64,000 nucleotides of DNA from Corynebacterium efficiens YS-314 (GCF_000011305.1 NC_004369.1:1736001-1800000); one strand, 5' to 3'. Shown: positions 20,274 through 29,934, numbered from the stretch's first letter. The notes: a model not told the origin generated them from the sequence alone. Made by a program: numbers and translations.

Positions 20274-21707
20274 ATGGACACCACCGCGTTCCCGCCCGAC
20301 CACTCCCATCTCACCCAGGCACCCTCCGCCTTCAACCACAGCGGCCTGAGTGACCGCTCCACCCGGGGCATCCTCGACACCATCGAGATGATCGAGAAGT
20401 ACCGCCTGGACATCCGCACCGTGACCATGGGGATCAGCCTGCTGTCGTGTGCCCGCAGCACCATGGAGGAGACCTGCCGGGCGGTGTATGACCGGGTGAC
20501 CACCCAGGCCGCCCGCCTGGTGGAGGTCTGTGAGGGCATCGAACGCGAACTCGGTATCCCGATTGTGAACAAGCGCATCTCGGTCACCCCGGTCGCCCTG
20601 ATCACCGCCGGTTGTTCAGGTAACCCCGCCGACGTGGCCCATGCGCTGGACCGCGCCGCGAAGGAGGTCGGGGTGAACTTCATCGGCGGTTATTCCGCCC
20701 TGGTGGAAAAGGGTGGGACCACCGCCGACATCAACCTCATCCGTTCGATTCCGGAGGCGCTCAGCCAGACGGACGTGGTGTGTGGGTCCGTGAATGTCGC
20801 CTCCTCCCGTGCCGGCATCAACATGAATGCGGTCAATGAGATGGGCAAGGTGGTCAAACAGGCCGCCACACTCACCGCTGACCAATCCGCCATCGCCTGC
20901 GCCAAGCTGGTGGTGTTTGCCAACTCCGTCGGCGACAATCCGTTCATGGCCGGCGCCTTCCACGGCATTGAGGAGCCGGACTGCGTGGTCAGCGTCGGTG
21001 TGTCTGGTCCCGGCGTGGTCAGCCGGGCGCTGGAACACCTCGAGGGTGCCTCATTGGATCAGGTCGCCGAGGAGATCAAGAAGGCCGCCTTCAAGATCAC
21101 CCGCACCGGGCAGCTGGTGGGCTCGTTGGCATCGGAACGGCTCGGGGTGCCCTTCGGCATCGTTGATCTGTCCCTCGCACCGACCGCCGAGGTGGGTGAT
21201 TCCGTGGCCAACATCCTGGAGACAATGGGACTGGCCCAGGTGGGTACCCACGGCACCACAGCGGCTCTCGCCCTGCTCAACGATGCGGTGAAGAAGGGCG
21301 GCATGATGGCGTGTTCGCGTGTGGGTGGGTTGTCCGGTTCCTTCATCCCCGTCTCCGAGGACAAGGGCATGATCGATGCGGTGCGCGCCGGCACCATCTC
21401 CATTGACAAGCTTGAGGCCATGACTGCGATCTGTTCCGTCGGTCTGGACATGATCGCGATCCCCGGGGATACCCCCGCGGAGATCATCTCCGGCATGATC
21501 GCGGATGAGGCCGCCATCGGTGTGATGAACCACAAGACCACCGCCGTGCGGGTCATCCCCGTGCCCGGTACCGTCCCCGGTGATGAGGTCGATTTCGGCG
21601 GTCTGCTCGGTTACGCCCCGGTCATTCCCGTCAATACCGTCTCCAACCACGCCTTCGTCCACCGGGGTGGTTTCATCCCGGCGCCGGTCCACGGGTTCCG
21701 CAACTAG
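20274..21707 (+). CDS. UPF0210 (PFL/DUF711-type) protein
   Basis: A 477-residue protein of the widely conserved UPF0210 family, whose fold is related to glycyl-radical enzymes but for which no activity is established. Conserved blocks visible are [61 protein letters not shown] and the C-terminal [14 protein letters not shown]. The paired ACT-domain gene lies immediately upstream. Length and frame are normal for the family. Confidence 0.9.
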   Translation: MDTTAFPPDHSHLTQAPSAFNHSGLSDRSTRGILDTIEMIEKYRLDIRTVTMGISLLSCARSTMEETCRAVYDRVTTQAARLVEVCEGIERELGIPIVNKRISVTPVALITAGCSGNPADVAHALDRAAKEVGVNFIGGYSALVEKGGTTADINLIRSIPEALSQTDVVCGSVNVASSRAGINMNAVNEMGKVVKQAATLTADQSAIACAKLVVFANSVGDNPFMAGAFHGIEEPDCVVSVGVSGPGVVSRALEHLEGASLDQVAEEIKKAAFKITRTGQLVGSLASERLGVPFGIVDLSLAPTAEVGDSVANILETMGLAQVGTHGTTAALALLNDAVKKGGMMACSRVGGLSGSFIPVSEDKGMIDAVRAGTISIDKLEAMTAICSVGLDMIAIPGDTPAEIISGMIADEAAIGVMNHKTTAVRVIPVPGTVPGDEVDFGGLLGYAPVIPVNTVSNHAFVHRGGFIPAPVHGFRN

Positions 21708-21769
21708 AACGACGCTTGTCGACGCGCACCACCCCACTCATCACGCCCGGCACTGTGTGGATGCGGACG

Positions 21770-21775
21770 TAGACT
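21770..21775 (+). promoter_or_regulatory. -10 element of the P-type ATPase gene
   Basis: TAGACT is followed by about 38 bases to ATG 21814. Unlike most promoters here it leaves room for a leader with a CAGGAGA ribosome binding site. Confidence 0.5.
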
Positions 21776-21813
21776 GGTGGTGTCAGATCCCCGACCTCCA
21801 GGAGATATGCACC

Positions 21814-24510
21814 ATGTCACAGCCGCCCGAGGTTCGAACCCCCACAGATGACAGGCCGCCACTGACCGCACCCCATGCACTCGGCGCGGATGAGGTCCTG
21901 GAGCATCTGGAGGTGGATACCCGGGGGCTGAGCTCGGAACACGCAGCGCAGCTACTCGACCATTACGGCCCGAATGAACTGCGCCAGGCCGAACCGGAAA
22001 CGGTTCTGCAACGGCTGTTCCGGCAGATCAATGACCCGATGATCTATGTCCTCATCGGCGCAGCCCTGCTGACCGCACTGTTGGGCCATTGGACGGACAC
22101 CATCGTCATCGCCGCGGTGGTGGTGGTCAACATGATGGTCGGGTTCATCCAGGAGGGTAAGGCAGCCGATGCCCTGGCCTCGATCAGGGAGATGCTCTCG
22201 CCGGAATCCACCGTCTTACGCGATGAGCACTGGACCACGATCGACGCCACCACCCTGGTTCCCGGTGACATCATCCGGTTCTCCGCCGGGGATCGTATTC
22301 CAGCGGATGTGAGGATCATATCCGCCACCAATCTGCAGGTGGAGGAGGCGGCGCTCACCGGCGAATCGAATCCAGTGGTCAAATCACCGGAACCGGTGGA
22401 GGAGGAGGCCGGTATCGGTGACCGCACCTCCATGGGTTTCTCCTCCACCACCGCCCTGACCGGAACAGGCACCGGTGTGGTCACCGCCACCGGCAATGAC
22501 ACCGAGATCGGCCGCATCACCACCATGCTGGACCAGGTGGACAGTGTGGATACCCCACTGACGCGGACCATGTCGAGGTTCTCCGCGACGCTGGCCGTCG
22601 TCTGCGTGGTCCTGGCTGTCATCATGCTGGTGGTGTCCTGGCTGGTCCACGGCACCCCCTTTGAGCAGCTCATCATGTCCGCCATCGGTTTCGCGGTGGC
22701 CGCGATCCCGGAGGGTCTGCCGGCTGTCATCGCCATCACGCTCGCCCTGGGTGTGCAGTCCATGGCGGGCCGTAATGCCATCACCCGTCAGCTGAACTCG
22801 GTGGAAACCCTCGGCTCGGTCACCACCATCTGCTCCGACAAGACCGGAACCCTGACCCGCAATGAGATGACCGTGCGCGCCCTGGTCACCGCCCGCGGTT
22901 CCTATGAGGTCACCGGCGATGGTTATGAACCGGTGGGAACCATCTCAGACCGCGACACCGGTGAGGAGGTGCACCCGGGGGATGCAGCTGATATTCACGC
23001 CCTGGCGCAGGTGGCAGCCAATGTCTGCGATGCGCAGATCCGCGAGGTGGACGGCGCCTGGCAGCTGGTGGGTGAACCCACCGACGGTGGTATCCGGGCC
23101 TTCGCCATGAAAACCGGTGTGGAACCTGCGCCGAGGCTCGCCGAGGTCCCCTTCGATTCCTCCTACAAGTACATGGCCACCCTCCACGAGGGCGACGGCG
23201 AGCAGATCATGCTGGTCAAGGGCGCCCCCGACCGTCTGTTGGACCGCAGCACACGCCAGGGGGAAGGGGCACCGCTCGACCGGGCGTTCTGGGAGGCGCG
23301 CATCGAGGAGCTGGGTTCCCGTGGTCTGCGAGTGCTCGCCGCAGCCCGGCGCGCCCTGCCGGTGCTTGTCGACGATTTCTCCCCCGACACGGTGGACCAG
23401 GGTGAGCTCACCTTCCTCGGTGTCTACGGCATCATGGATCCACCCCGGACCGAGGTGATCGGTGCCATCGACACGGTGCAGAAGGCGGGTGTCCGGGTGC
23501 GGATGATCACCGGGGATCATGCCTCCACCGCCAGCGCTATCGCCCGGGAGGTGGGAATCCAGGGTAAGCGGGTGCTCACCGGCCGGGAGATCACCGAGGC
23601 CACGGATGAACAACTGCGCGAGCTGGTCCGCGACACAGGGGTGTTTGTCCGAACCAGCCCCGAACACAAGCTCCGCATCGTCCGGGCACTGCAGGCCAAC
23701 GGCGAGGTCGTCTCCATGACCGGTGACGGTGTCAATGATGCCCCCTCCCTGAAACAGGCGGATGTGGGTGTGGCCATGGGTATCAAGGGCACGGAGGCCA
23801 CCAAGGACGCGGCGGATATCGTGTTGGCGGACGACAACTTCGCCACGATCGCACGTGCCATGGAGATGGGCCGGACGATCTATGACAACCTGCGCAAGGC
23901 CATCGTGTTCATGCTGCCGACCAACGGTGCGCAGGGGCTGGTGATCTTCGTGTCCATGCTGTTCGGTCTGCAGCTGCCGATCACTCCCCTGCAGGTGCTC
24001 TGGATCAACCTGATCACCTCCATCACCTTATCGCTGGCGTTGTCGTTTGAGCCTGCGGAGCCCGACATCATGAAGCGTCAACCCCGCGATCCTAAGGCCA
24101 ATATCCTCGACCGCGAGGCTTTCATCCGCATCATCTATGTGTCTCTCCTGCTGGGTGCCATGACGTTCGGGGCGTTCTCGCTGGCTCTCGACAACGGTGC
24201 CACCCTCGAACAGGCCCGGACGATCGCAGTGAATAGTCTCGCGGTGGGGCAGATCTTCTACCTGTTTGTCACCCGCTTCTCCCGGGTGCATGCCTTCAGA
24301 AGAGCGCTGTTCACGGGCAACCAGGTCTCCTGGTTGTGTGTTGGCATCATGCTCGTGCTCCAGCTGGGCTTCGTCTACCTGCCCTTCATGAATGCCGCCT
24401 TCGGCACCGCCCCCGTGTCACTGGATTCCTGGCTGGTGCCCGTCGCCGCCGGTGTGGCCATCTTCGTGGTGGTGGAGGTGGAGAAATTCGTGCGGAGGAG
24501 GACGGCCTAG
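21814..24510 (+). CDS. P2-type cation-transporting ATPase
   Basis: Membrane pump of 898 residues in the Ca2+/Na+,K+-ATPase-like P2 group. It has an N-terminal cation_ATPase_N region (about 20-90), the actuator loop with LTGESNPV, the M4 motif PEGLPAV, the phosphorylated Asp342 in SDKTGTLTRNEMT, hinge motifs MITGDH and MTGDGVNDAPSLKQADVG, and about ten membrane segments ending in a C-terminal domain. The transported ion cannot be decided from sequence; Ca2+ or Mn2+/Na+ are possibilities. ATG 21814 has AGGAGA upstream, and the N-terminal extension in the same frame is not coding. It converges with the DUF1990 gene, with 3 bases between stops. Confidence 0.92.
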   Translation: MSQPPEVRTPTDDRPPLTAPHALGADEVLEHLEVDTRGLSSEHAAQLLDHYGPNELRQAEPETVLQRLFRQINDPMIYVLIGAALLTALLGHWTDTIVIAAVVVVNMMVGFIQEGKAADALASIREMLSPESTVLRDEHWTTIDATTLVPGDIIRFSAGDRIPADVRIISATNLQVEEAALTGESNPVVKSPEPVEEEAGIGDRTSMGFSSTTALTGTGTGVVTATGNDTEIGRITTMLDQVDSVDTPLTRTMSRFSATLAVVCVVLAVIMLVVSWLVHGTPFEQLIMSAIGFAVAAIPEGLPAVIAITLALGVQSMAGRNAITRQLNSVETLGSVTTICSDKTGTLTRNEMTVRALVTARGSYEVTGDGYEPVGTISDRDTGEEVHPGDAADIHALAQVAANVCDAQIREVDGAWQLVGEPTDGGIRAFAMKTGVEPAPRLAEVPFDSSYKYMATLHEGDGEQIMLVKGAPDRLLDRSTRQGEGAPLDRAFWEARIEELGSRGLRVLAAARRALPVLVDDFSPDTVDQGELTFLGVYGIMDPPRTEVIGAIDTVQKAGVRVRMITGDHASTASAIAREVGIQGKRVLTGREITEATDEQLRELVRDTGVFVRTSPEHKLRIVRALQANGEVVSMTGDGVNDAPSLKQADVGVAMGIKGTEATKDAADIVLADDNFATIARAMEMGRTIYDNLRKAIVFMLPTNGAQGLVIFVSMLFGLQLPITPLQVLWINLITSITLSLALSFEPAEPDIMKRQPRDPKANILDREAFIRIIYVSLLLGAMTFGAFSLALDNGATLEQARTIAVNSLAVGQIFYLFVTRFSRVHAFRRALFTGNQVSWLCVGIMLVLQLGFVYLPFMNAAFGTAPVSLDSWLVPVAAGVAIFVVVEVEKFVRRRTA

Positions 24511-24513
24511 GTT

Positions 24514-25020
24514 TCAGGTCGGTTTCATGCCCTGAAGGTACCGACGCGTGATGTAGAGCTGCACCAGCCGTGCGACGGGCGCGCCGACCCTCGCCCAGAT
24601 CCAGGCATGGCGGGAAAACGCCACGCACCGTCCCGTGACGGTGCCATCAGGCGAGAGGGACACCTGGAAGGCCTCTTCCCCACTTTCCACATGGCCCGGT
24701 AGTGTTCCGTAGATCAGGAGTGAACGGTCAGCGTCGGTTCTCTGCTTGAGAATGAGGCATCTCGACCGGGTGGGACCGATGGTGAGTTCCACCGTGTCTG
24801 AGCCGAGGTCCCGGACGCGCACCCCGGCGGACCGGTGGGCCTGCCAGGTGAACAACCGATGGGTGGCCTGGTCGAAACATTCCCGGCCCTGGCCGAGCAC
24901 CATGCTGGAGTCGGTGATGGTCCATCCGCCCAGCCCGAGATCCGCGGGCGTCTCCCCCTCCAGCAGACGCTCCGCATGCCCGTGGAACTGTTGCGGATAG
25001 GTCAGCTCTGAATAATCCAT
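24514..25020 (-). CDS. DUF1990 family protein
   Basis: A 168-residue protein that begins MDYSELTYPQ and contains the block GWTITDSSMVLGQGRECFDQATHRLFTWQ characteristic of DUF1990, a plant and actinobacterial family of unknown biochemical role. The C-terminal half resembles START-like lipid-binding folds, an inference. ATG 25020 has GGAAAGAG about seven bases upstream and is preferred to ATG/TTG 25053. Confidence 0.82.
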   Translation of the reverse strand: MDYSELTYPQQFHGHAERLLEGETPADLGLGGWTITDSSMVLGQGRECFDQATHRLFTWQAHRSAGVRVRDLGSDTVELTIGPTRSRCLILKQRTDADRSLLIYGTLPGHVESGEEAFQVSLSPDGTVTGRCVAFSRHAWIWARVGAPVARLVQLYITRRYLQGMKPT

Positions 25021-25120
25021 CCGGGTGCTCTTTCCTTCTGTTTGCCTGAACATTTATGACATAACACGACCCCGTGCAGTGTGACACTGACGGGGTCTGG
25101 CTGATGATGTCCTCTGCCGG

Positions 25121-25297
25121 TTAGTTACCGCGGAGTGTGTCCTTGGCGTTCTCGACGGTGTTCTTGGCGTTGCCCTTGAACTGGTCGGTCTTGCCCTCAG
25201 CCTCAAGCTTCTCGTTGTCGGTGGCCTTGCCGGTGGCTTCCTTGACCTTGCCGGAGGCCTTTTCAGCGGTGTTCCTAATCTTGTCGCCGAGTCCCAT
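25121..25297 (-). CDS. CsbD-like stress protein
   Basis: A 58-residue hydrophilic protein (MGLGDKIRNTAEKASGKVKE...) built of short amphipathic repeats with many Lys, Glu and Ala. This is the CsbD family, abundant in stationary phase and under stress in many bacteria; the mechanism is unknown. The start with AGAGGAA upstream was chosen over a longer frame that would add 24 unrelated residues. It is monocistronic. Confidence 0.85.
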   Translation of the reverse strand: MGLGDKIRNTAEKASGKVKEATGKATDNEKLEAEGKTDQFKGNAKNTVENAKDTLRGN

Positions 25298-25509
25298 GAT
25301 GTGTTCCTCTCGCTTGATTGATTGAACTTGCCTACACCATCGTACCGAATTTCGGGTGGCGGAGTTCACATACCCATCGGGGTGGAACGGTATGCGGGGC
25401 GAAGAAAACAGACCTCATGCCAGCTGATCGAGGATTTTCTCCCTCGCATCTTTACCTGCACCGATGAGGCCCGCTACGCTGGAAATCCACCGAGGAAAGG
25501 TGCGTTGAC

Positions 25510-26074
25510 ATGCGGAAACTGGTCTATGGAATGAATGTGTCACTGGACGGTTATTTCACCGCGCCCTGCGATGACATCACCTGGAGCGAACCGAGCGAGG
25601 AACTATTCCAATGGTGGTGGGACGAGGACAAGGCATTCGAACTGGCTTTATATGGACGCAGACTCTGGGAGACTATGAGTTCCTATTGGCCCACAGGGGA
25701 CCAACAGCCCGGTGCCCTGCCCATGGAGGTCGAGTTCGCGCGTAACTGGCGGGACACCCCGAAGGTGGTGTTCTCCTCCACGCTGGAGACGGTGGCATGG
25801 AATGCCCGCCTGGTGGAGGGCGATGCAGTCACGGAAGATCACCCGCCTCAAGGCCGAGGGTGACGGACGGATGAGTATCGGGGGCGCCACCCTTGCCGGT
25901 GCAGCGATGCAGGCAGGATTGATTGATGAGTACGTCCTGGTCACCCACCCCGTCCTGGTCGGTGGTGGCACACCATTTTTCACAACCCTGGACAGCCGGA
26001 CGCATCTCGATCTGATTGAAACGAGACTGTTTCCAGGTGGCGTGACCCTGGCCCGCTACGAGGCACGGCGCTGA
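25510..26074 (+). pseudogene. Frameshifted dihydrofolate-reductase-like (RibD C-terminal domain) gene
   Basis: Two overlapping frames together encode one complete RibD_C/DHFR-like protein of about 188 residues. Frame one runs from ATG 25510 (KLVYGMNVSLDGYF) to a stop at 25863 and covers the N-terminal half. The second frame carries the rest (ITRLKAEGDGRMSIGGATLAG ... LVTHPVLVGGGTPFF) to 26074. Deleting one base within 25831-25838 (ACGGAAGA) restores VTEITRLK. It is therefore either a recent inactivating insertion or a sequencing error. Family members are NADPH-dependent reductases of unspecified substrate. Confidence 0.85.
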
Positions 26075-26094
26075 ACCCGATGCTCAGGTCTTGT

Positions 26095-26658
26095 TCACCG
26101 TTGATGCTGCATGCTCCACACCGGTGGCGCATCTAGCACCTCACTGACACCGGTAACCACGAAGCCGTGTCGTTCGTAGAGTCGTACATTGCGTTCATCG
26201 GAGGTCTCCAGGCGCACTGCCCGCGCTCCCCGTGCTGCTGCTTCACGCAGTGCACAGGTGATGAGAGCACCACCGATGCCTCGCCCCTGGGAATCAGGCC
26301 CCACCCCGAGGGTTTCGAGGGTCCAGCTCTCATCATCAGGATGCTCCGGGGATCCCTGTCCCAGTCTGTCAATCCGGTCGCCGTGGAGTTCAACAATCCG
26401 ACCGATGACGTCGTCCCCCGGAGCTGCCGGGTGGGGAGGCAATAGGGCGATCACACCGTCGATGTCTCCGGCGACCGCCACGAAGCCCTGATCAAGGGCA
26501 TGGGAGAGATAGAGATGTTGAATTTCCCATAACCGCTGCCCGTACCCTTCCTCGGGGATGACATGGCGGGTCCATGGGTAATCATGGAAGGCTGCGGCCA
26601 ATACGTCGGCAGCGGCGGGGAGATCCTCCCCCGTCGCCAGGCGCGAAGGGATGCTCAT
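26095..26658 (-). CDS. GNAT-family N-acetyltransferase
   Basis: A 187-residue acetyltransferase with the acetyl-CoA pyrophosphate loop LGVGPDSQGRGIGGALI at about residues 117-133 and a C-terminal ERHGFVVTGV strand, both standard for the family. The substrate is unknown. Its ATG overlaps the stop of the upstream winged-helix regulator by 4 bases (ATGA), so it is translationally coupled as the last gene of a three-gene operon. Confidence 0.87.
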   Translation of the reverse strand: MSIPSRLATGEDLPAAADVLAAAFHDYPWTRHVIPEEGYGQRLWEIQHLYLSHALDQGFVAVAGDIDGVIALLPPHPAAPGDDVIGRIVELHGDRIDRLGQGSPEHPDDESWTLETLGVGPDSQGRGIGGALITCALREAAARGARAVRLETSDERNVRLYERHGFVVTGVSEVLDAPPVWSMQHQR

Positions 26659-26996
26659 GGGGTGGTCCTTTCGGGAGGTTCTGCTGAGGGAGTGGTCTCC
26701 TGACCCGCGTCGAGAATGGCCCGGAGAGTCGCGAGATGACGTGCGAACGCATCTTTTCCCTCCGTCGTGAGGCCGACCCAGGTGCGCACGCGACGACCAG
26801 CTGGCTCCTTCCGGATCGTGATCAACCCGGCGTCTGACAATGCGGTGAGGGATTGGGACAGCGTGGAATCGCTGACCTCCAGTAGCTCCGCAAGAAAGCG
26901 GAAGTCCACATCCTCCAGGTTCTGGAGGGCGGCCATGAGAGAGAACCGCACCGGCGAATGGATGAGGGTGTCAAGGTTCTTACGTGGGTGACTCAT
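26655..26996 (-). CDS. Winged-helix transcriptional regulator (ArsR/MarR-like)
   Basis: A 113-residue regulator whose helix-turn-helix reads FRFLAELLEVSDSTLSQSLTAL, with a wing rich in Arg (RKEPAGRRVRTW). It starts at ATG 26996, overlapping the upstream membrane-protein stop by 4 bases, and overlaps the GNAT start by 4 bases. It resembles single-domain regulators commonly paired with a small membrane protein. The target is probably its own operon, which is an inference. Confidence 0.83.
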   Translation of the reverse strand: MSHPRKNLDTLIHSPVRFSLMAALQNLEDVDFRFLAELLEVSDSTLSQSLTALSDAGLITIRKEPAGRRVRTWVGLTTEGKDAFARHLATLRAILDAGQETTPSAEPPERTTP

Positions 26997-27418
26997 TGCC
27001 GTGAACCCGGGAAGAGGCAGGCCGTCATGGGGCTGATTGACACCAGGCCTGCAGCCACCCACCACCACACTGACGATGCACCCACCAATTGGAGGGCGGG
27101 GTCAAGCATCCAGGTATAGAGAACAAACCAGGTGGCAACAGCGATACCCATGTTTCGAAGTCCATGCCGCGGAGCGGATAATTGATGCCGGAATGCCGTT
27201 ATCCACAGGCAGCTTGATGCCAGAAGCAGTATCCCTGCCACTGACCAGTAGGGCACACCGACAACGTCGATGGCGGTGGTAAAGGCGAATGCGAGCACAG
27301 CCTGAAGTCCGACAAAGATGGGGAACCACCGGGTTGCCCGTCGTGCATCATTGTTGATTCGCTCGTTGGCAGCCAGGCGGGATCGCGCCTCGTCGAGGGG
27401 AATGTGTTTTTCAACCAT
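26993..27418 (-). CDS. Small multi-pass membrane protein of the regulator operon
   Basis: A 141-residue protein with a charged N-terminus (EKHIPLDEARSRLAANERI) followed by four predicted transmembrane helices in two hairpins. It belongs to no domain I can name. ATG 27418 is first in the operon. Upstream, read leftward, TTATAGATT gives a plausible -10 within an AT-rich stretch (27430-27460). It is coupled to the regulator gene by an ATGA overlap and may be an effector or sensor for it. Confidence 0.72.
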   Translation of the reverse strand: MVEKHIPLDEARSRLAANERINNDARRATRWFPIFVGLQAVLAFAFTTAIDVVGVPYWSVAGILLLASSCLWITAFRHQLSAPRHGLRNMGIAVATWFVLYTWMLDPALQLVGASSVWWWVAAGLVSISPMTACLFPGSRQ

Positions 27419-27544
27419 GAAACCACTTTGCAATCTATAAAGTAATTAATCAATGGTTAAGAAAATCACGTCAGCGCTTCACTTTCTGTGCCACTGGTGC
27501 CTGGTCAGTCCGCTGGGGAGAAGATGCGCTCACCTGGGACACGG

Positions 27545-29176
27545 CTACGCCAACTCGACGATCTCCATGTATTCATCGTTCCAGAGGTCCTCGGTGCCGT
27601 CGGGCAGGACGATGACGCGGTCGGGTTCCAGTGCCTTGACGGCGCCGGGGTCGTGGGTGACCAGGACGACAGCGCCGGTGTAGGTGCGCAGGGCATCGAG
27701 GACCTGTTCGCGGGAGACGGGGTCGAGGTTGTTGGTCGGTTCGTCGAGAAGCAGGACGTTGGCGCGGGAGGAGACGAGGGTGGCCAGGGCCAGGCGTGTC
27801 TTCTCACCGCCGGAGAGGGTGCCGGCGGGCTGGTCGAGCTGTTCGCCGGAGAACATGAAGGAGCCGAGCAGTCCACGCAGGCTCTGCTGGTCGGCGTCCG
27901 CGCAGGCCTCGATGGTGTTCTGCCAGACGGATTTGTCCGGGTCGATGGTGTCGTGTTCCTGGGCGAAGTAGCCGATCTTCAGGCCGTAGCCGGTGACGAT
28001 GCCGCCCTCGCCGTCGGTGCGTTCCACACCGGCGAGCAGTTTCAGCAGGGTGGTTTTACCAGCGCCGTTGAAGCCGAGCACGACCACGCGTGAGCCCTTG
28101 TCGATGGCCAGGTCCACACCCGCGAACACCTCGAGCGAACCGTACATCTTGGTCAGGCCCTTGGCGTTGAGCGGGGTCTTGCCGCAGGGGGCGGGCTCGG
28201 GGAAGGTGATGTTGGCAACGCGGTCGGCGACACGGATCTCGTCCAGGCTGCCCATCATCTTCTCCGCACGGGCGATCATCTGCTTCGCGGCGGCGGCCTT
28301 GGTGGCCTTCGCGCCGAGTCGGGCGGCCTGGTCCTTGAGGGCACCGGCCTTCTTCTCGGCGTTGGCACGCTCGCGGCGGCGGCGGGCCTCGTCGGTGGCG
28401 CGGGCGTCCTTGTACTTGGCAAAACCCATGTTGTAGACATCGGCCTCGCCACGCACGGCGTCGAGGTACCAGATCTTGTTGCAGACGGCGTCGAGAAGCT
28501 CCACGTCGTGGGAGATCATGATGAGACCGCCCTCGTGCTTGGACAGGAAGTCACGCAGCCAGGAGATGGAGTCGGCGTCGAGGTGGTTGGTCGGCTCGTC
28601 GAGAAGCAGGGTGGTCTTGGACTTGCCGGAGCCGTTGGTGGCGGCGAAGAGGATCTGGGCGAGCTCAACACGGCGACGCTGACCACCGGACAGGGTCTTC
28701 AGCTGCTGATCCAGGATGCGGGCCTCGAGTCCGAGGTTGTCGCAGATCTGGGCGGCCTCGGCATCGGCCTCGTACCCGCCGAGCGCCTGGAACTGCTCCT
28801 CCAGACGCGAGTATTTGCGGATCGCGGCGTCGAGCTTGGCGGCATCACCGGTGGTCTCCATGATCTCCTGCTGGCGCTCCATGGAGGAACGCAGCTGGTC
28901 CAGACCACGGGCGGAGAGCACACGATCGCGGGCGGTCTGCTCGATATTGCCCTCGCGGGAGTCCTGCGGGAGGTATCCAACGTCACCGGAAACGGTCACG
29001 GAACCACCGTACGGCTGGGTTTCGCCGGACAGGATCCGCATGGTGGTGGTCTTGCCCGCACCGTTTCGACCCACCAACCCGATGCGGTCACCCGGCTGCA
29101 CGCGCAGGTGCTGGCCGGGGGCGGTCAGGAGGGTTCGCGCGCCGACGCGCACTTCTAAATCATTGGTGACAATCAC
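27545..29176 (-). CDS. ABC-F family ATPase
   Basis: Cytosolic protein of 543 residues with two ABC domains and no membrane segments. The Walker A motifs are GRNGAGKTT and GFNGAGKTT, the signature motifs LSGGQRRRVEL and LSGGEKTRLAL, and the Walker B ends LLLDEPTNHLD and LLLDEPTNNLD. A linker between the domains is rich in Arg/Lys/Ala. ABC-F proteins act on the ribosome in translation, and some give antibiotic resistance; this one looks like a housekeeping actinobacterial member. GTG 29176 follows TAGACT by 8 bases, a leaderless arrangement. Confidence 0.92.
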   Translation of the reverse strand: MIVTNDLEVRVGARTLLTAPGQHLRVQPGDRIGLVGRNGAGKTTTMRILSGETQPYGGSVTVSGDVGYLPQDSREGNIEQTARDRVLSARGLDQLRSSMERQQEIMETTGDAAKLDAAIRKYSRLEEQFQALGGYEADAEAAQICDNLGLEARILDQQLKTLSGGQRRRVELAQILFAATNGSGKSKTTLLLDEPTNHLDADSISWLRDFLSKHEGGLIMISHDVELLDAVCNKIWYLDAVRGEADVYNMGFAKYKDARATDEARRRRERANAEKKAGALKDQAARLGAKATKAAAAKQMIARAEKMMGSLDEIRVADRVANITFPEPAPCGKTPLNAKGLTKMYGSLEVFAGVDLAIDKGSRVVVLGFNGAGKTTLLKLLAGVERTDGEGGIVTGYGLKIGYFAQEHDTIDPDKSVWQNTIEACADADQQSLRGLLGSFMFSGEQLDQPAGTLSGGEKTRLALATLVSSRANVLLLDEPTNNLDPVSREQVLDALRTYTGAVVLVTHDPGAVKALEPDRVIVLPDGTEDLWNDEYMEIVELA

Positions 29177-29184
29177 AACCGTTC

Positions 29185-29190
29185 AGTCTA
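29185..29190 (-). promoter_or_regulatory. -10 element of the ABC-F gene, probable leaderless start
   Basis: Read leftward, TAGACT is followed by 8 bases and GTG 29176. Confidence 0.55.
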
Positions 29191-29265
29191 TCAATGATGC
29201 ACACCAAGGCCCTAAACGTCCCCGATCCATCCGGTGCTGGCACAGCGGGTGCCGCAGTCTTTGTT

Positions 29266-29271
29266 TAGGCT
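29266..29271 (+). promoter_or_regulatory. -10 element, probable leaderless start
   Basis: TAGGCT lies 6 bases before ATG 29278. Confidence 0.55.
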
Positions 29272-29277
29272 GGTGGC

Positions 29278-29934
29278 ATGAGCGCCACACAGCGAGGGAC
29301 ACGTCGACAGGGTGCGGAATCCACCGGGATGACGGACAGCACATCCGAGGGCCGTGACTACCTGGTGTCCTATTTCCTCAACGAGTACCAGCGTGGCAGC
29401 ATGGTCATGCGGTTCCAGGGTGACCCCAGTCAGCCTCAACTATTCCGTGAACTGCTGAAATACGGTCTGAATCCGGCGGCGCTCAAGGACATCACCGCCT
29501 CCCGCATCGCGGATGTCAAGGACCAGGGGGCCCGTTACGCCCAGGCCCAGCAAGCCTCGGAGGCCGCCCGGGCTCACAACCGGACCATGCAGGCACGTCC
29601 GACCTCCTCCCCGCCCCAATTGTCGGGCACCTCACCCCGCACGACCCGCAAGCGGGGTGTGCTGGGACCATTGATCTTTGTGGCCATTGTCGTCTACGGG
29701 CTGCTCGTCTCGATGGCCAGCTACTCCTTCAACCTCGGTACCATCGAGGCGAATTTCCGTGTTGACTCCTCCTTCGGTGTGGCGCTGGACACCTGCAGGT
29801 CCTCCCTGGGTGAGCGCGCCGAATTTGAGCTGGCCATTCACGGTGAGAATCCGGGCCTGTTCACCGACCGCCCCTCCACCTTCCCGGCTCACCCCGCGAA
29901 TACGGCGTTCCTCCTCGGTTGCCTGGCCGGTTAA
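29278..29934 (+). CDS. Hypothetical single-pass membrane protein
   Basis: A 218-residue protein with no recognised domain. The N-terminal 100 residues are soluble, with a helical segment DYLVSYFLNEYQRGSMVMRF. A Pro/Ser/Arg-rich stretch follows. One transmembrane helix lies at about 125-145 (GVLGPLIFVAIVVYGLLVS). The C-terminal 70 residues, probably extracytoplasmic, contain two Cys. It is 17 bases upstream of the CrtL-like gene, which has its own promoter. Function unknown. Confidence 0.7.
   Translation: MSATQRGTRRQGAESTGMTDSTSEGRDYLVSYFLNEYQRGSMVMRFQGDPSQPQLFRELLKYGLNPAALKDITASRIADVKDQGARYAQAQQASEAARAHNRTMQARPTSSPPQLSGTSPRTTRKRGVLGPLIFVAIVVYGLLVSMASYSFNLGTIEANFRVDSSFGVALDTCRSSLGERAEFELAIHGENPGLFTDRPSTFPAHPANTAFLLGCLAG

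Noticed and set aside
26993..27418. Anti-sigma or toxin role for the small membrane protein
   Set aside because: No zinc motif, no anti-sigma domain and no toxin-like features; only the topology is supported.
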